A stretch of DNA of 64,000 nt from Lanius collurio. Lineage: Eukaryota > Chordata > Aves > Passeriformes > Laniidae. A program made the translations under genes and the position numbers. Location of the stretch: assembly GCA_020086605.1 (NCBI GenBank), contig JACBWW010000008.1, positions 26,673,441-26,737,440 on the forward strand, read 5' to 3'. Positions 1-12,639 of this stretch are shown here, piece by piece. Positions within the stretch are counted from its first letter, which is position 1. The number at the start of each line of letters is the position of its first letter. A model generated the notes under the pieces. It was not told the origin of the DNA and made no database searches. It saw only the letters and a program-made list of their open reading frames with translations.

Positions 1-1129
1 AAAAGCAGCAGCCACAAATAATGAAATGATGGAGTCTCATTTAACACAGTAAATGTAATGAGTTGATTTTGACACAAAGCCATTAGAGGAGACATGACTA
101 CCCTGTAATGTAGAGTTAGTGTAGCACTTAAATATGGAAGAAAAGTGCATAAAATAGGAAATCAAATACCAAATGTTATAGCAACTATTTTATTGATTTA
201 TTAATCCCATATTGATGTATTCATTAATAATTTTACTTTATAAAAATATTTTAAACATAAAGTTGCTGCAAGAGTACCTAAGATCTTTCAGTGTAGCTCA
301 CACCAGTACTGTTGTGTTTTATGCTCAGAGATGGCCATTAGAGAGGGGACAATTTGCAGTAAAATGAGAGGTTCCATTCCTGCCTTCATCTCTTGTGCTT
401 CATTAGCTGACATTCTCTTTCTGCTGAATTACTTATCTCATTTATCTGCTGGCACTATTTATTTGTAGAGAAAAAGAATTTAAAACTAATTGGAATTCTG
501 AGATGCTCTGGGAAGTCAGAAGAATTAAGTACATTTGCAGAATGGTACAGGACTATATTTTAGAAGTGTTTGAGTTTTATAGCCTTCTGTGTGCAGCCAG
601 AACAAGCAGCTGGCAGTTCTTTTGTGGGCATAAAAAAAGGGTAACCACTGTTTAAATGCCAAGAAAGAAGCAAAACCTTTTTTGGCTTTTATTAAAACCT
701 TAGTTTGGTCTTTTATAGACCTAACATTGCAATCAGTTATTCATGTTTAACTTAGATAGTCAGAAAACATAGGAATCAAAAAATGTCCTAATTTGTACTG
801 ATTTGGTTTACTACACTCTTGCATTGTAGGACTGGCATTGCAAATCACCCTTTTCCTCTTCTGTAGAAAATAGTGCTCTCCCTCTATTTACACATTCCAA
901 GATGCTGTGTTTATACTATTTACCTTCTACTGCATCCTGCCAAATCTGGCCAAAATGCACCATGGAGGTGTTTGGATGCAGCAGACAGTACACAAGGTAC
1001 TGTAATGCCATCACTTCTGGATTGCATGGCAGTTTTATCTTCCTGTCACACCACAGCTCAAATATTGGCATATTACAAAATTTCCGTGTAAAAATAAGTT
1101 CTATGTATGTTAAAATTACTGTTTTTCAG
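1..1129 (+). other. ADAMTS12: ADAMTS12 intron (3' part)
   Basis: AT-rich sequence upstream of the thrombospondin exon. It ends in a pyrimidine-rich acceptor (TTTTTCAG) at 1122-1129. I found no earlier exon with a Trp-rich thrombospondin start, so the preceding ADAMTS12 exon should lie outside the window. An open frame that runs into the exon from position 902 is intronic and has no domain character. Confidence 0.75.
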
Positions 1130-1283
1130 TGCACTGTTTCTTGTGGAGGGGGCATTCAGCAAAGAACTGTGAAATGCATGAATACAGGAACTAATGAAAC
1201 TGAAGATGACAGTATGTGTGTGGATAAAGCCAAGCCCACGAAATATCAGAAGTGCAATCTGCAAGAGTGCAGGAGAAATACAG
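1130..1283 (+). CDS. ADAMTS12: ADAMTS12 penultimate exon: last thrombospondin type-1 repeat
   Basis: The exon is 154 nt, entered in phase 0 after CAG and left after one base at a GTACAG donor. It encodes CTVSCGGGIQQRTVKC followed by three more cysteines (SMC, QKC, QEC). That gives the six-cysteine pattern of a thrombospondin type-1 repeat, with the Trp-containing start in the preceding exon outside the window. In the ADAMTS family these C-terminal repeats bind matrix and substrate in the extracellular space. The assignment to ADAMTS12 rather than its paralogue ADAMTS7 rests on the convergent neighbour TARS1, the arrangement I recall for human 5p13. Confidence 0.88.
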
Positions 1284-2078
1284 GTACAGTAATATACCTG
1301 CATGAAACAGTTTTCAGAAGGCTCTCCCTTTGGGCTGAGGTTCTGCAAAAACTGGGGACTGACTCAATCTATCAACTTGTTTTGAGTACTGTGGGCTCAG
1401 TAATTACAGGTCAGCCTGGCCTGCTACTGCTTGACTGCTCTGTTGGCAGAACCACGCTGTTGTGTCTTCCAGCTCTTTTGGCCTCCTCTTGCCATGATGG
1501 GGAGTGCAGTCTCTGAGCATGCATCACTAATTTATGATGCCACAACTAAATTTCTAGGTCTGCTTGTATTGGCCTGTTTTAGGTAACTCAGGCTGCATTG
1601 AGGACTCTGGAAGGACACACAGTAACTCCAAACAGATGCCATTTCTTAAGATAGATCCCTGTATGGAAACTAAATTCTGGACTGGGAGTGCAAGCAAGCA
1701 AATTCTTACAGACAGACACTGTAAAAAAATCAATGTCCCGTAGGGTGAGACTGTCCAAAATCAAGAGGTGGAGAGAGGTACTCCTGTGAGTCAGGCTGTC
1801 CTGTACCTCTGTCCTTCAAAGGCTCTGGGGACTAGTTGTGTAGATGGCTAATAGCCCAGAAAAAGAGGTATTGGGGGAGGCAGGAAGCTTACAGAAGGAT
1901 GCAGATCTTTATGTGTAATCTGTGTACTGCTGTATCCAGCAGGTACCCTCAGGTAAGAACAGCAACAGCTCAGAGCCCTTCTAGAAAAGCCTTCAAAAGC
2001 CTTTCAGAGGGTGATCTTGCCTATACAGAGAGTATGTCAGCAAAATACAGCTAAATGTTCTCCTCTTCTTCACTACAG
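1284..2078 (+). other. ADAMTS12: ADAMTS12 last intron
   Basis: The intron is 795 bp between a GTACAG donor and a CACTACAG acceptor preceded by a CT-rich tract. The open frames inside it have no recognisable domain. I see no repeat or RNA gene in it. Confidence 0.8.
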
Positions 2079-2314
2079 GGCTGCCCTGCAGCAGAGACCA
2101 GCTATCGGTTCACTTCTGCCAGAGGCTGAAAGGCATTGGCAAGTGCTTGCTGCCATCAATACAGACTCAGTGCTGCTTCACATGTAGTCAGCCCCAGATT
2201 CGTAACAAAGCAAGACATGGGGATCAGCAAGGCTTCAAACCACAGAATTACGCTAAATCTAGGAGAAAACCACCTCAAAACCAAGAAAACAGCTACCAAG
2301 CAGCTTGGCACTAG
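2079..2314 (+). CDS. ADAMTS12: ADAMTS12 terminal exon: PLAC domain and C-terminus
   Basis: Two bases complete the glycine codon split from the previous exon. Translation then gives LPCSRDQLSVHFCQRLKGIG, then KCLLPSIQTQCCFTC, and a basic, Gln-rich tail ending in AAWH before a TAG at 2312-2314. The six cysteines (PC, FC, KC, QCC, TC) match a PLAC (protease and lacunin) module, which closes ADAMTS7 and ADAMTS12. The phases of the two exons fit exactly, so no exon is missing between them. The secreted metalloprotease domain itself lies upstream, outside the window. Confidence 0.9.
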
Positions 2315-3071
2315 CTGTTTTTATCTTGTTTCTTTGATTAGAGCTTCTGTTTACAGGTTTTACGTTCCTTATTTTTTTCTGAACCATCCAACATAAATGG
2401 AAATCTGTGATCAAAACTGGGAAAACACATCACCTAGGGTTAACAGTCTGCATCATTTTTACTGTAATAATTTACTGCTTCATTTTTTTTCCATAATAGT
2501 CCAAAATTTATAACATAATTTACAATATACCAGCAGCTAGTACTTCTTAGGCATGTGTAGATGCTAGAAACAGGCTTGCAAGAATTTTCTGATATTTTGT
2601 AATGAATGTTTAACTTGTTCTTCCATCTCTTTTCTTAAACCCACTTGAAACACCAGCACTGCTTACTCGAGAGTGCTTAGTGGGGCAGTAGACACTTACT
2701 TGTGCCGTGGGCCAATTCTCTTTATGCCCATTTGCCTTTCTTTTTTAGGAATCAAGGTGAAGTGGCAGTGTTTCTTTGGATTCATTGTTCACTTCATAAA
2801 TTTAAAAGAAGAGTTTTATGATATCTGTTTATAATAGGCAAGATTAATTGAAACATTGTTTTTTTCAGGAGAAAATGTCTCCTCTTAATACTTGACTGAA
2901 CCTCTAAAGGATACCTCAGCCATAACCTGTTCTTGACAGTGTTCTGCTACAAATGTCTTGCTGTAACCTGAAAACCCCATCAATATGGGATGTTAAGTTT
3001 CCAATTATGTTTTAAGCAACTTTTCTTGGTACCACAAAAGCGAAGCTATTTACATTTACCACCTTAATAGA

Positions 3072-3183
3072 CTCATAGAATCATTTAGGTTCAAAAACAC
3101 CTTTAAGATCAAGTCCAGTCTCTAACACAGTGCTGCCAAGTCCACCACTAAACCACACACGTCCCTAAGTGCCCCATCTGTGT
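3072..3183 (-). repeat. CR1 LINE 3'-end fragment
   Basis: The plus strand begins CTCATAGAATCATTTAGGTT and continues with AAGATCAAGTCC and CTGCCAAGTCCACCACTAAACC. This is the reverse complement of a CR1 3' end with its terminal ATTCTATGA. It is a short, diverged, 5'-truncated copy inside the presumed ADAMTS12 3'UTR, opposite to that gene. Confidence 0.8.
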
Positions 3184-5807
3184 GTCTTTATTACACATTT
3201 AGGGGAGAAACCAGCAGTATCTGTTAGAGAGTTTTATACATTCCATCTGGTAGAATAATTTCAGTGTAAAGAAAAATTTGGGGTTGCATATTTTTTGCTA
3301 GACAGCCAGTAGCATTCTGAAGTATCATATTTAGTTCCTCTCCGTTTAAAATGAACTATCCAAGGCCACTTGAAATCAGGTAAAGCAACCATTGGCCAGT
3401 CTCCATAGCTTCAGGTATTCAGGCACAAATGATACAAGTTAGCAGGACATAAAAAGCTGTCAGGAGTCAGATGGAGCACAGAGGTTGTACGAGCTTGTTC
3501 TGCAGCCAAAATTTAACGTCAACACTTACCTTTTGGAAAGGATGGTATTGTCTCTCTATTGACGTCTCACTTCCACCAGTTTTATGTTGTGGTCAGCTCC
3601 ATTTGGTTCAAGAATATTACAGCTGCTGGGCAGAGGAACCAGGCACTGTAATGGCCATAGTTTACAGCAAGAAGAGTAAAGGAGTCACAGCATGAGAAAG
3701 CAAAAGACTTCTAAGCTGGTGTAGGTAAGGACAATTTGGAGTTGAGTCTTTTGCATTTAAAAACTGAGATCATTGTGTTCTTTGACAAATGACAAAGGAA
3801 GGAAAGAGCAATGACACGACCCAGTTAAACAAGTTTTCTATTCTCATGTTAACTTTTATGACAGATTTCAACTTCACAGACTTAAACCTTTATTGGAGCT
3901 TCACATGTGGCATGCAAGCATTTCAGCTGGAAATTTCCCATACTAGGTTTTGAAACCAATTTTACACCGTCAGCATAAAGGCCAACTAACAACTGGAAAC
4001 TTTGTAATTCACACAAATATTCAGTGATAAGAGCTATCATTTCATCCAGTATTGCCCCACAGAGCATAAGCCCACATCCACAAAAGCACTCTACCACCTC
4101 ACTCACAGCAGACTTTTCCCTCAGTGTAAAGCCTTGATCATAGTGGAGGTGAGGGCTCCTAGGGGCAGGAATCTGAGGCCCAGAATAGGATCTGCATAGC
4201 TTGGGCCTCTGGCATGAGGGCACCACTAGCCAAACAGCATATCTGTTTTGCTAGTGAAGAAAATGCCAAAATAAACTCCAGGGAACCAAGACTGGACCCC
4301 TTGAACAAAGCTGGGCATTTTGTAGAGAGCTGAACAAGAGCAGACATTTAGATTCCCTTGGAATTCAGTAGGATTTGGACACCTTGGTTCTTCATGCTTT
4401 TTTGAAAATCTCAGATTTGCACCCTGCTTATCTTACAATTTCAGATTGTAGTGCAGGGAAATGTCACATTTTGTGCAGTATACAGTGAAACGTGGTCATG
4501 AATACAAGTGTCACTATCGTTGCAGAACTATGACTAGCAGTAGCTTTTTTTCTAGACAGACCTTTATGAAAGTTAATAGAAGTATTTTAGCCTGGCTATA
4601 ATGTATTAACCTAATGATGACAACAAGTCAAATTGTCATTTTTCAAAGGTTTGTGACCTTTGAATGAGGACTTACTTCTTCACTTGAAATCTCTGGGAGT
4701 TTGAAATATGCAGCATGGTGAGGTTAGATTTATTAACCTCTGTGATGCCAATATAACCCCAGGCTTAGGTGCTGATAAAACAAAATCCACTGTTAAAAAT
4801 GTGGTGCTAGATTAACAGACATGGGGATGACTTGCAATGGTGCACACTCTTACAGTAATAGATGTCTGTGGTGTTGCTGGCCAGCGCCAGACATGATGTT
4901 TTTTAAGTTTCACAGTGTGCTTCTCTCCTTCTGGGGACCCTTTGAGCAATAGAAATCTGGGCAGTTCTTACTCCTCTGGACACAGAAGTATTGAATCATG
5001 TGCAGGAGTAGAGGTGTCCTGCCTGATTCAGGAAGGATTTGGGCAGGGCTTCAGCTTGGGCTGCATTGTGTAGAGCAGTTTCCCAACAGCCAAACAACCT
5101 GGACTGGTGGGCAGTGCAGATGTGCCTTACATTCCCAGAAGCATCTTACATGGTTTGGGCGGGATGACATTCCAGGTTGGAATATTCTGTGCATAGAGGT
5201 ACCTGCATAACATTTTATCCACAGAGGTCAGCAGAAGGAGGCCAGCAGGTATGTGGGCTAAATGAGAAAGGAGCTGACTGAGTGGATATGGTGCAGGTGG
5301 GAGGAAAATGCCTGCAGGAGGAGTTGTTCTTTCCAGTGCTCTTTAGGGCTAGTATGGAGTTAAACTATTTCTGTCTTCATTGTTTTCTTCAGGGAGCTGT
5401 AATTTCATTTGAAATTATTAAAAAGTGAATAAATTATGTTACGGACATTAGTCAAAAAATCTTTCTACCCAGGGAAGCGCAGTCATTACTGTTGCTCAGC
5501 TTAAAACTTTAGGGAAAATACTGTGACAACATGAATTGTTTTAATAGAGCAGTGCCACTGGTATTGTGACACAATTGTTCTTAAGTAAAGGTGGGTTTAT
5601 GACCTGAACCCGCATGGTCATTAGTCTCAAAACTGAATTGAATACTAAGTGCAGAGGTGTATTGTCATTATATTATCATATTAGCCCAAGACACATCAGC
5701 TTCAACAGATTGCTCAGGAAAAAATGTGTATTTGTCACATTCACAGCTTGTTCTAATATTTCAAGGTTTAAAAAGTAAACTATGATGTCATATTTGTTTC
5801 AAGCTTC

Positions 5808-5813
5808 AATAAA
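5808..5813 (+). terminator. ADAMTS12: Candidate ADAMTS12 polyadenylation signal
   Basis: A canonical AATAAA with a GT-rich element 15-30 bp downstream. A second AATAAA at 5428-5433 has no obvious GT-rich downstream element, so this one is preferred. Confidence 0.45.
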
Positions 5814-5830
5814 TGGCATTGCATATGTTT

Positions 5831-7620
5831 GATGTCTCTGGTATTTTCTATTTCCAGTGCAAGAAGATTCATATAATGGAATTTCCAGGAAAAAAACCAA
5901 AATATATAAAAATATATTTTGTATGCCAGGGATTCCCATCACTGAGTTATTTTGGTGCTTGATACTCCAGCATAAAAGAGATAATTAAAAAGGGTGAGGA
6001 GAAAAAGCAGAAGAATGGGGCATGGTGCTAAGTGAAAATACACACTAAAAGGCTTCATTATTTTCTTTGAAATAGATTAAATCCTACCACATCTAGTCCA
6101 AGCAGTCATGTCTGTAATTTCTTGGCAGCAGATGTCTGTCTCTTGAAGAGTTATACATAATATTACCATGCCTGTTTGTCCCCTGCCCCGAATCTTCTCA
6201 ACACTCAAGTTTTGAAAGTCCTGCTGGTGCTCATGCCCAGGTACTTGATCAGACCAACCCTGATCCTTGACATGCTGCTCAGGAGCACAGTTAGGCTTGG
6301 GCAGAGAGCACCATCAGTTCCCACTTGGTCACCAAACTCCACCCATGCACCCATGCATGGGCTCAGCCTCACAACACCCCATGGAACTCTCAGGAAGTTG
6401 CTCCTTCTTTCTTCAGAAAGTAAGTGTGGATCTCCAGCCCCCAGGGGCAGCACTCTGCACAGGTGCTCTAAGGGAGAGGATTGAACTGATCTGAGAAGCG
6501 AGTGAAAGCTCCCTCTATTTTGCAAAGTCCCATTAGGCATTCCTGGATGTCCCACTCCTCAGCACAGCCTGGCAAGCAGTTTCTGTGGTTGCTGCACTGT
6601 GTGGCACAGCTTGCAGCACTCTCTTGGCTCATTCAAGCCTGCAGCACCGACCAAGGAACTGCCTGTTGGCTGCCAGCATCAGCTCAAAATTAAACCAGCG
6701 TGGCAACAGGATGAGGCAAAAGAAAGAGATTTCAGGTGGGATGTTCCAGACAGAGACACTTGATGCAGCACAACTGATAGTTTAATTTTGTGGATATATA
6801 AATGATACATTGCAGAGTTAAGAGGGAGAAATTTCAGCACTGTTGAATGTCCTATCTTTGTTCTAAGAGGGTTATCATGTTCCCTGGAGAGCAGGAGTTG
6901 GTACCAGGCACCTCTCTTCCTGGGTTTGGCCGATCTGACTGTGTTTCAGAATAGTGATTAATAAGAAACATGGTTTATTGCTGCTGCCCAATACTGCAGC
7001 CTCCCCAGCCCTTATTCCCTGCAGTAGAATTTGAGGGGCTCACACCAGGGTGTTGCTTATTGCTGTCACTAATTGATTCCAGCCTCTTCTGTTCTCCTAG
7101 TGAAGAAGTGCAGATAGCTCCAGAACACTCACAGGAACAAAACCTGGGATGCATTAGCCAGGGAGCACCAGTATCCTACAGAGGCAGTGGTTACAGCAGT
7201 AGGACACAGGGAACAAGAAATAACCAGAGGACCTTCACAGTGGCCAACCACAGTCTGTAAGATGACGTGTCAGGGATTTTAAAGGAACCTTTGATGGAAA
7301 CTGAGAAGTTGCTAAATATCTGTGTTGCAGTCGATGCCTACTTGATATCACAAACTAATAAAACTTTTCAAGATTCTTGAAGGCATCTCCTAATTCACTG
7401 TTACCCTTATGAGTCATCAGGTTAGCTTTTGCTAGATCAAAGTTAATGATTTGGGACAGAGGAAAATAGTTTCCGGGAGGGATTGGATGTTTTGGAAGGC
7501 TGTCATTTGCTAGATCTCTGGAGTTACCTCTATCTCTGTCATGTTACAGGCAGGTGAGAAGGTGGTCTGGATTCAGTGATTCAGTGGCTTCGACTGGGGT
7601 TTGAGACATCAGAGAATGAG
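5831..7620. other. Intergenic sequence, nothing recognised
   Basis: A stretch between the ADAMTS12 3' end and the first large CR1 copy. Several open frames of 60-116 codons overlap one another on both strands between 6176 and 7260. None has domain character or splice-site support. Confidence 0.5.
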
Positions 7621-8310
7621 TCACAGAATCACAGAATGGTTTGGATTGGAAGAAACTTGAAAGATGATCTAGTTCCAACCCCCTGCTATGGACAGGGATA
7701 CCTTCTATTAGACCAGGCTGCTCAAAGCCCCATCCAGCCTGGCCTTGAACAAAGCCAGTGATGGGGCGTCCACAACTTCTCTGGGCAACCTGTGCCAGTG
7801 CCTCACCACCCTCACAGTAAAGAATTTTTTGCTAATATCTAATCTAAACCTACTCTCTTTCAGTTTGAAGCCACTCCCCCTCCTCCAGGAATTTCCTACA
7901 GCAGAGAAAACAGGCTTTTGCAAATAATCTCTCTCCATCTTTCTTGTCAGCTTTCTTCAGGTAGTGGAAGGTCACAATTGGGTCACCCCAAAGCCTTCTC
8001 TTTTCCAGGCTGAACAATCCCAACTCTCTCAGCCTTTCCTCACAGCAGAGATCCTCCATCCCTCTGATCATCTTGGTGGCCTCCTCTGGACTGGCTCCAG
8101 CAGGTCCCTGTCCCTCCTGTGCAGGGACCCCAGAGCTGGATGCAGTGCTCCAGGTGGGTCTCAGCAGAGCGGAGCAGAGGGGCAGAATCCCCTCCCTGCC
8201 CTGCTGCCCACGGGGCTCTGGGTGCAGCCCAGGACACCTTTGGCTCTCTGGGCTGTGAGTGCCATGGCCGGGGCATGTCCAGCCTCTCACCCACCAGTCT
8301 GGGCAAAGGG
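7621..8310 (-). repeat. CR1 LINE, 3' end of ORF2 plus 3' tail, inverted
   Basis: The plus strand starts TCACAGAATCACAGAATGGT, the reverse complement of the CR1 3' terminus. It continues through CAGCCTGGCCTTGAAC, GGGCAACCTGTGCCAG and GAAGCCACTCCCCC, then segments matching the region upstream of the tail. It is 5'-truncated and frameshifted. Open frames on both strands here (7708-8392) are remnants of the element and not host genes. Confidence 0.88.
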
Positions 8311-11039
8311 AACTGCAGGTTCCTGTGGTGCTGGTGTTAAGGAAAGCTCCCATTGCAACACTGGCATACTGGAGTGATGGCAAATGTGGCATTAATAGGA
8401 AACTGGCATAAGGAAAACTCCATGCGGAGGGAAGATGATCAATGAACTATCAGAGAGGGAATGTTTTATTGCAAGCCCAACAGGACTCATTGTGAACAGA
8501 AGTGCAGTGAACCTTCAAGCTCCCCACATGCTTATTTATACAGATGGCAGTCATGGAGATATTATGTTTCCTGTTTATTCGCCTATATCTGCTATCTGTT
8601 TCATACGATATCTGAGCTAAAGAAGCTTGACGTTAAATTCCCACTGTGTTCTCTTGGAAGTATATTTCCTTGTTATTTGGCTCTGGAACTAAAAATATTG
8701 TCACATTATAACATATGGGAGCATGAATCAGACTCATAGCAAACAGTGCTGGGCAATAAAATTACTGTCCTGTGCTGCAATGCCTATGTGAAAGCTAATG
8801 AATGGTGGTTTTCTGCAAATACTTTTCCTTGTGTCTCCTTCCCTAGTCCCAGCCATCACAGGCTGCACCCCAGCCCTGGCAGCCACTGCAAATCACTGGA
8901 GTAACACACTGGAAGACCAGTGAGATTTTTGCCCCTAGCAGCTGTGAACACAGAAGTGACTGACTTCACCCTCCTGCCCATCTGATGGGATGTTGAGCCC
9001 AGCTGGTCTCCGCTTCGCAGCCATGTAAAGTTGAAGTTTTTCTTTACATCTAAACTGAGGAGAGGCCATGTGCACCCCCAGGATCCAGCATGAGGCAGGA
9101 GTTTGCTTACAGCAGATGTCCCTCTTGTCAGCAAGTGCTCCCTGCATGCCACCTGGAAGCTGACAGTTCCCTGGCGATCCCGGGTCACTTCATTTCTGTT
9201 CATGCCTCTCTTCCAAGTTTGTGTTTAGGCAAGGAGGCAGAAGGGATGTTGCAGCTGCCAGATCCTGCTGTAGTTAATGGGAGCAAAAACATGTCTTGGC
9301 AATTATTGTAGGTTACATGATCAGCAGACTTCAGATTTTGGCTGAAGATTTCTGCTGGCACTGTCTGCCCTACCACAAGGGTGGTCTGATTGACAAGGGT
9401 ACCCCTGTTTATGTGAGGACCCTGCTGGGAGCAGGCAGTGTTGGCCTCTGTGAGGGTGCTGGGGCTTTGAATCTGCTGCTCCTTTGCCCTTTCAACACCC
9501 AGCGGGACTCAGCATCAGTCTGCCTGACCTGCATTCACCCTCCAGATGGGAAATGTGTCTGTCATGTCTTGTTGGACTCATGGTATCCCAAAGAGTAGTG
9601 AGATGGGGAACACTAGAACATTCTCTGCTGAGCTCAACAAATCCTTTGAGCAATCCATGCCTCAGGGTTCACTGAGTGCTGTTGCTATCAGCATGTGAGG
9701 AGGCAAAAAGTGCCACTAATACATTGGAAACTTTGTTCAGGGAGTTTTTATTCTAGTGCTATGACTGTCATGGCCTTGACCCTTATTGGGTCTGAAACTG
9801 TAGAAAGGTAATCAAAACTGGAGTTGAAATTTTCCATCCAGTACAGACAGTCCCCCCCTACTTTAGGTGAAGAATGAGTTTGTCTGTGTAAATTTGAAAC
9901 AGCAGTGGGAACAAACTATGCTAGAAAGCTTAGTTTCTGAAAAGAGAGTATTGGAGTGTTTGAAACCATTTTTACATTAACTCAGATTTCATGAGTAATC
10001 ATGAGCAATATCAAAACTGATAATTTCAATATTTCTGGAATGAAATACTCCTTTTGTGGGATGTTGGTCAGTGCTCTTCACAGGACAGAAAATCTGTTGG
10101 GTGATTCTGTCTACCAGCTGCCACTTCCTTGGGGTTCACATTTGAATGAGTGAGTGCCTTCAGTGCAGTTTTGTGCAGGATACTGGAGGGGTCCCTTTCC
10201 TGTCTTTCCTCTTTTTCCAGCATGCAGTCACAATTATGACAGCACAAACAGCATAATGTCCTGACCGTTGATGATCTGTTTGGGGTTTTTATTTCAATAA
10301 GTAATCAATCCACTGAGGAAGAAAGAGTTACCCAGAAAAGCTATTTATTTTCTGGTAGCCAGATATGTTGTGCTGGTTTCATTCGGGAAATCTTCTCCAC
10401 TCAGAATTGAAAGCTGTCAGCTTCCCTGGATGTATTTCACTGGGAAGCTGGTGCTGAATTGGCTTTGCAATTACTAGGAGTCCCCACACCAGTTTAAAGG
10501 GTGTGTCTGACTGACTCCCACTGTTTGTACACACACATGGGGCTCTCATGTGCTTGAGCCTGAAGACCTTTTATAGCAGAAGCAATAAAATAAATCTCTG
10601 AAGAAAGAACATTTTCTGTCTTCTGCAACAGCCCATGACTCTTGTTCCTCTCGAATGAGAGCTGCCTGTTGAGATGAAGATAAGCAGTATATGGAGTGCA
10701 AAACCCACTGTAAATTAGAGCTACAGGGGAGACAGGTTTCTTTCTTCTTTTTAATTATCATTATTTATTTAGAGAATGACTGCAAATATTTAGCCTTAGA
10801 TTAGTGAATTAAGGTTGCTGGTAAGAGAACGGTTGTGTCCTTAACAGTATTTGTTCTGATCAAAGGAAAACTATGTCTTCGTTTGAGCTGTGTGGAGGTT
10901 GTGTCCTGATGAATTCAATGCATTTTGTGTGCTCATGAGCTGGGCTGCTCAGATTACATTTCATTTGATGAGTGGCCAGTTAGAGGGATGAGAAAGTGCT
11001 TGGCAGTAACAGAGGGTGGTGATAAACAGCTTTGAGCCC
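8311..11039. other. Intergenic sequence, nothing recognised
   Basis: No gene or RNA is recognisable. Overlapping short open frames occur around 8435-9675. They lack homology I can recognise and lack a coherent splice structure. Confidence 0.5.
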
Positions 11040-11356
11040 CAAAGGACATCAGTGACAAGTGGGACGCCCAGGGGTCCTTATTGGGATCAGTATTATATCT
11101 TCATTAATGACATAGAAAAAGAGATCAAGTGCACCCTCAGCAAGTTTGCAGGTGACACCAAGATGTGAGGTGTGTTTGACACACCTGAAGGACAGGATGC
11201 CCTCCAGAGGGACCTGGACAAGCTCAAGAAGCGGGGCCATGGGAACAAGACCAAGTGCTGGTGCTGCACCTGGGTCAGGGCAACCCCCGGTACCAGCCCA
11301 GGCTGGGCATGAACAGACCGAGAGCTGCCCTGCCCAGAAGGACTGTGATTCTGTGA
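11040..11356 (+). repeat. CR1 LINE fragment with reverse-transcriptase core remnant
   Basis: Sense-strand CR1. The plus strand reads through a degenerate INDIEKEIKCTLSKFAGDTKM, where the LINE catalytic box FADDTKL is altered to FAGDTKM. It then runs through the CR1 segment GGACCTGGACAAGCTC to a terminal GATTCTGTGA at 11347-11356. Compared with other CR1 copies the segment between is internally shortened. It cannot encode an active enzyme. Confidence 0.8.
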
Positions 11357-12639
11357 CTGATTTTTCAAGCTTTCTGCCTCTTGCTAGCTGTAATTTTTGC
11401 TACTTCTTCTTCTTCCAAACTCAGGACTGTGCTCTTTCTTTCCATGCCAGGAATAGGTGCAGCCTCCATTAGAAATCTATTTCACAGAGGGGTGCTTTGG
11501 TCAAATCACCTCTTCCTTTCCTTAAATGAGACAAATACACTGAGTTTCTTCAGCCTTATTCCATGGACTTCAATTTTTTCTGCTCTTGTTGAACACTTAA
11601 AATTGTAACTTTGAAGTGCAGATGCCCAAATTTGCAAATCTGGATTTGTCACTGCCTAGAGCATTGGTATTCTCTTACATTTTCAGGGTCAAATATTAGT
11701 TATTGCACCTCTTCCATTACATTATAAAAGTCAGATGGTAGGTTGCCATTACTATGATGCTATTTCCCAATGTCATGAACTTCAGCATACAGCCCTCCCT
11801 CATACATGGCCTCTCATCTTTGCTTTCCCTTTTCCTTCCCTTATGAAAGTAGATTTTTAAATTCCAACGACTTTAGCAAGTGACCCAGTTCACCCTGTCT
11901 AACCAATCTTCCTCATTTACTGCCTTGACAATTTTGATCTCATCTGAAAATATTCTCTGCACTGATTTTCTGTTTTCTTACAGATCACCAATAAAGATAT
12001 TTAATGACAGGAATATCTTTCTACAGGAGTGAAAGTTTTTGGTTGACATTTCCCTTGTATTTTATTTTTATGATGAATTCTGAATGAGTTTGGGTTTACC
12101 ATAGATGTTGTTTTTGCAATCAAAATATCACAAAGGGCAAATCAAAATTTTTCACAGATGTCCTTTTGACTTATCTAACCCAGCTTGTCTGCTGGAGGGA
12201 AGCTGTGTTACAATTGTGGCTGTACTAGGTTGGAGAATCAAGCTAGCATAAGCCACAGCCCTAACCTTTTCCTTACTGAAATTTCAACCTCAAGGCACAC
12301 TCAAAACATGCTTAACAACAGCTTTGAAATGCCTTTGATGTCAGATTTCTGTTAGAATAACCACTGACACATCTTTAGGTCAGATGGATGGTTGCCATCT
12401 TAAATATCCAAAATAGGAAGGAAATCAAATAAAAGACTCCTAGAGATCTATTGCAGGTCATGCTTCTCTGTTGCCTTTTGACACCTCTATGCATTTGCAA
12501 TCATAGGAATTTTGAAAACATAAGCAGCTGCTATTCCATCCAGCTACAGAGTGGATCAGAACAGCAAGACTCCAGGAATTTCCTGCAGCAGAGAAAACAT
12601 CTGACTTCTCTTCACAGTAATGGCTGATACACTGACTGC
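11357..12639. other. Intergenic sequence, nothing recognised
   Basis: AT-rich, with no gene-like structure. A 30 bp stretch at 12570-12600 nearly matches part of the CR1 copy at 7885-7915 but is too short to classify alone. Confidence 0.5.

Larger units (their letters stand above)
2315..5830 (+). other. ADAMTS12: Probable ADAMTS12 3' untranslated region
   Basis: AT-rich noncoding sequence after the stop codon. AATAAA occurs at 5428-5433 and again at 5808-5813; the second is followed by a GT-rich stretch (TATGTTTGATGTCTCTGG) typical of a cleavage region. A 3'UTR of about 3.5 kb is close to what I recall for human ADAMTS12. An inverted CR1 fragment sits at 3072-3183. Without transcript data the exact end is uncertain and earlier sites may be used. 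Confidence 0.5.

Noticed and set aside
902..1516. 204-codon frame containing the ADAMTS12 thrombospondin exon
   Set aside because: Only 1130-1283 is exon. The rest is intron that happens to stay open; the splice sites and phase join to the PLAC exon show this.
7850..8392. 180-codon minus-strand frame
   Set aside because: It lies within the inverted CR1 copy and its 3' flank and is a remnant frame of the element.
12570..12600. 30-bp near-match to a CR1 segment at 7885-7915
   Set aside because: Too short and isolated to call as a separate insertion by eye.
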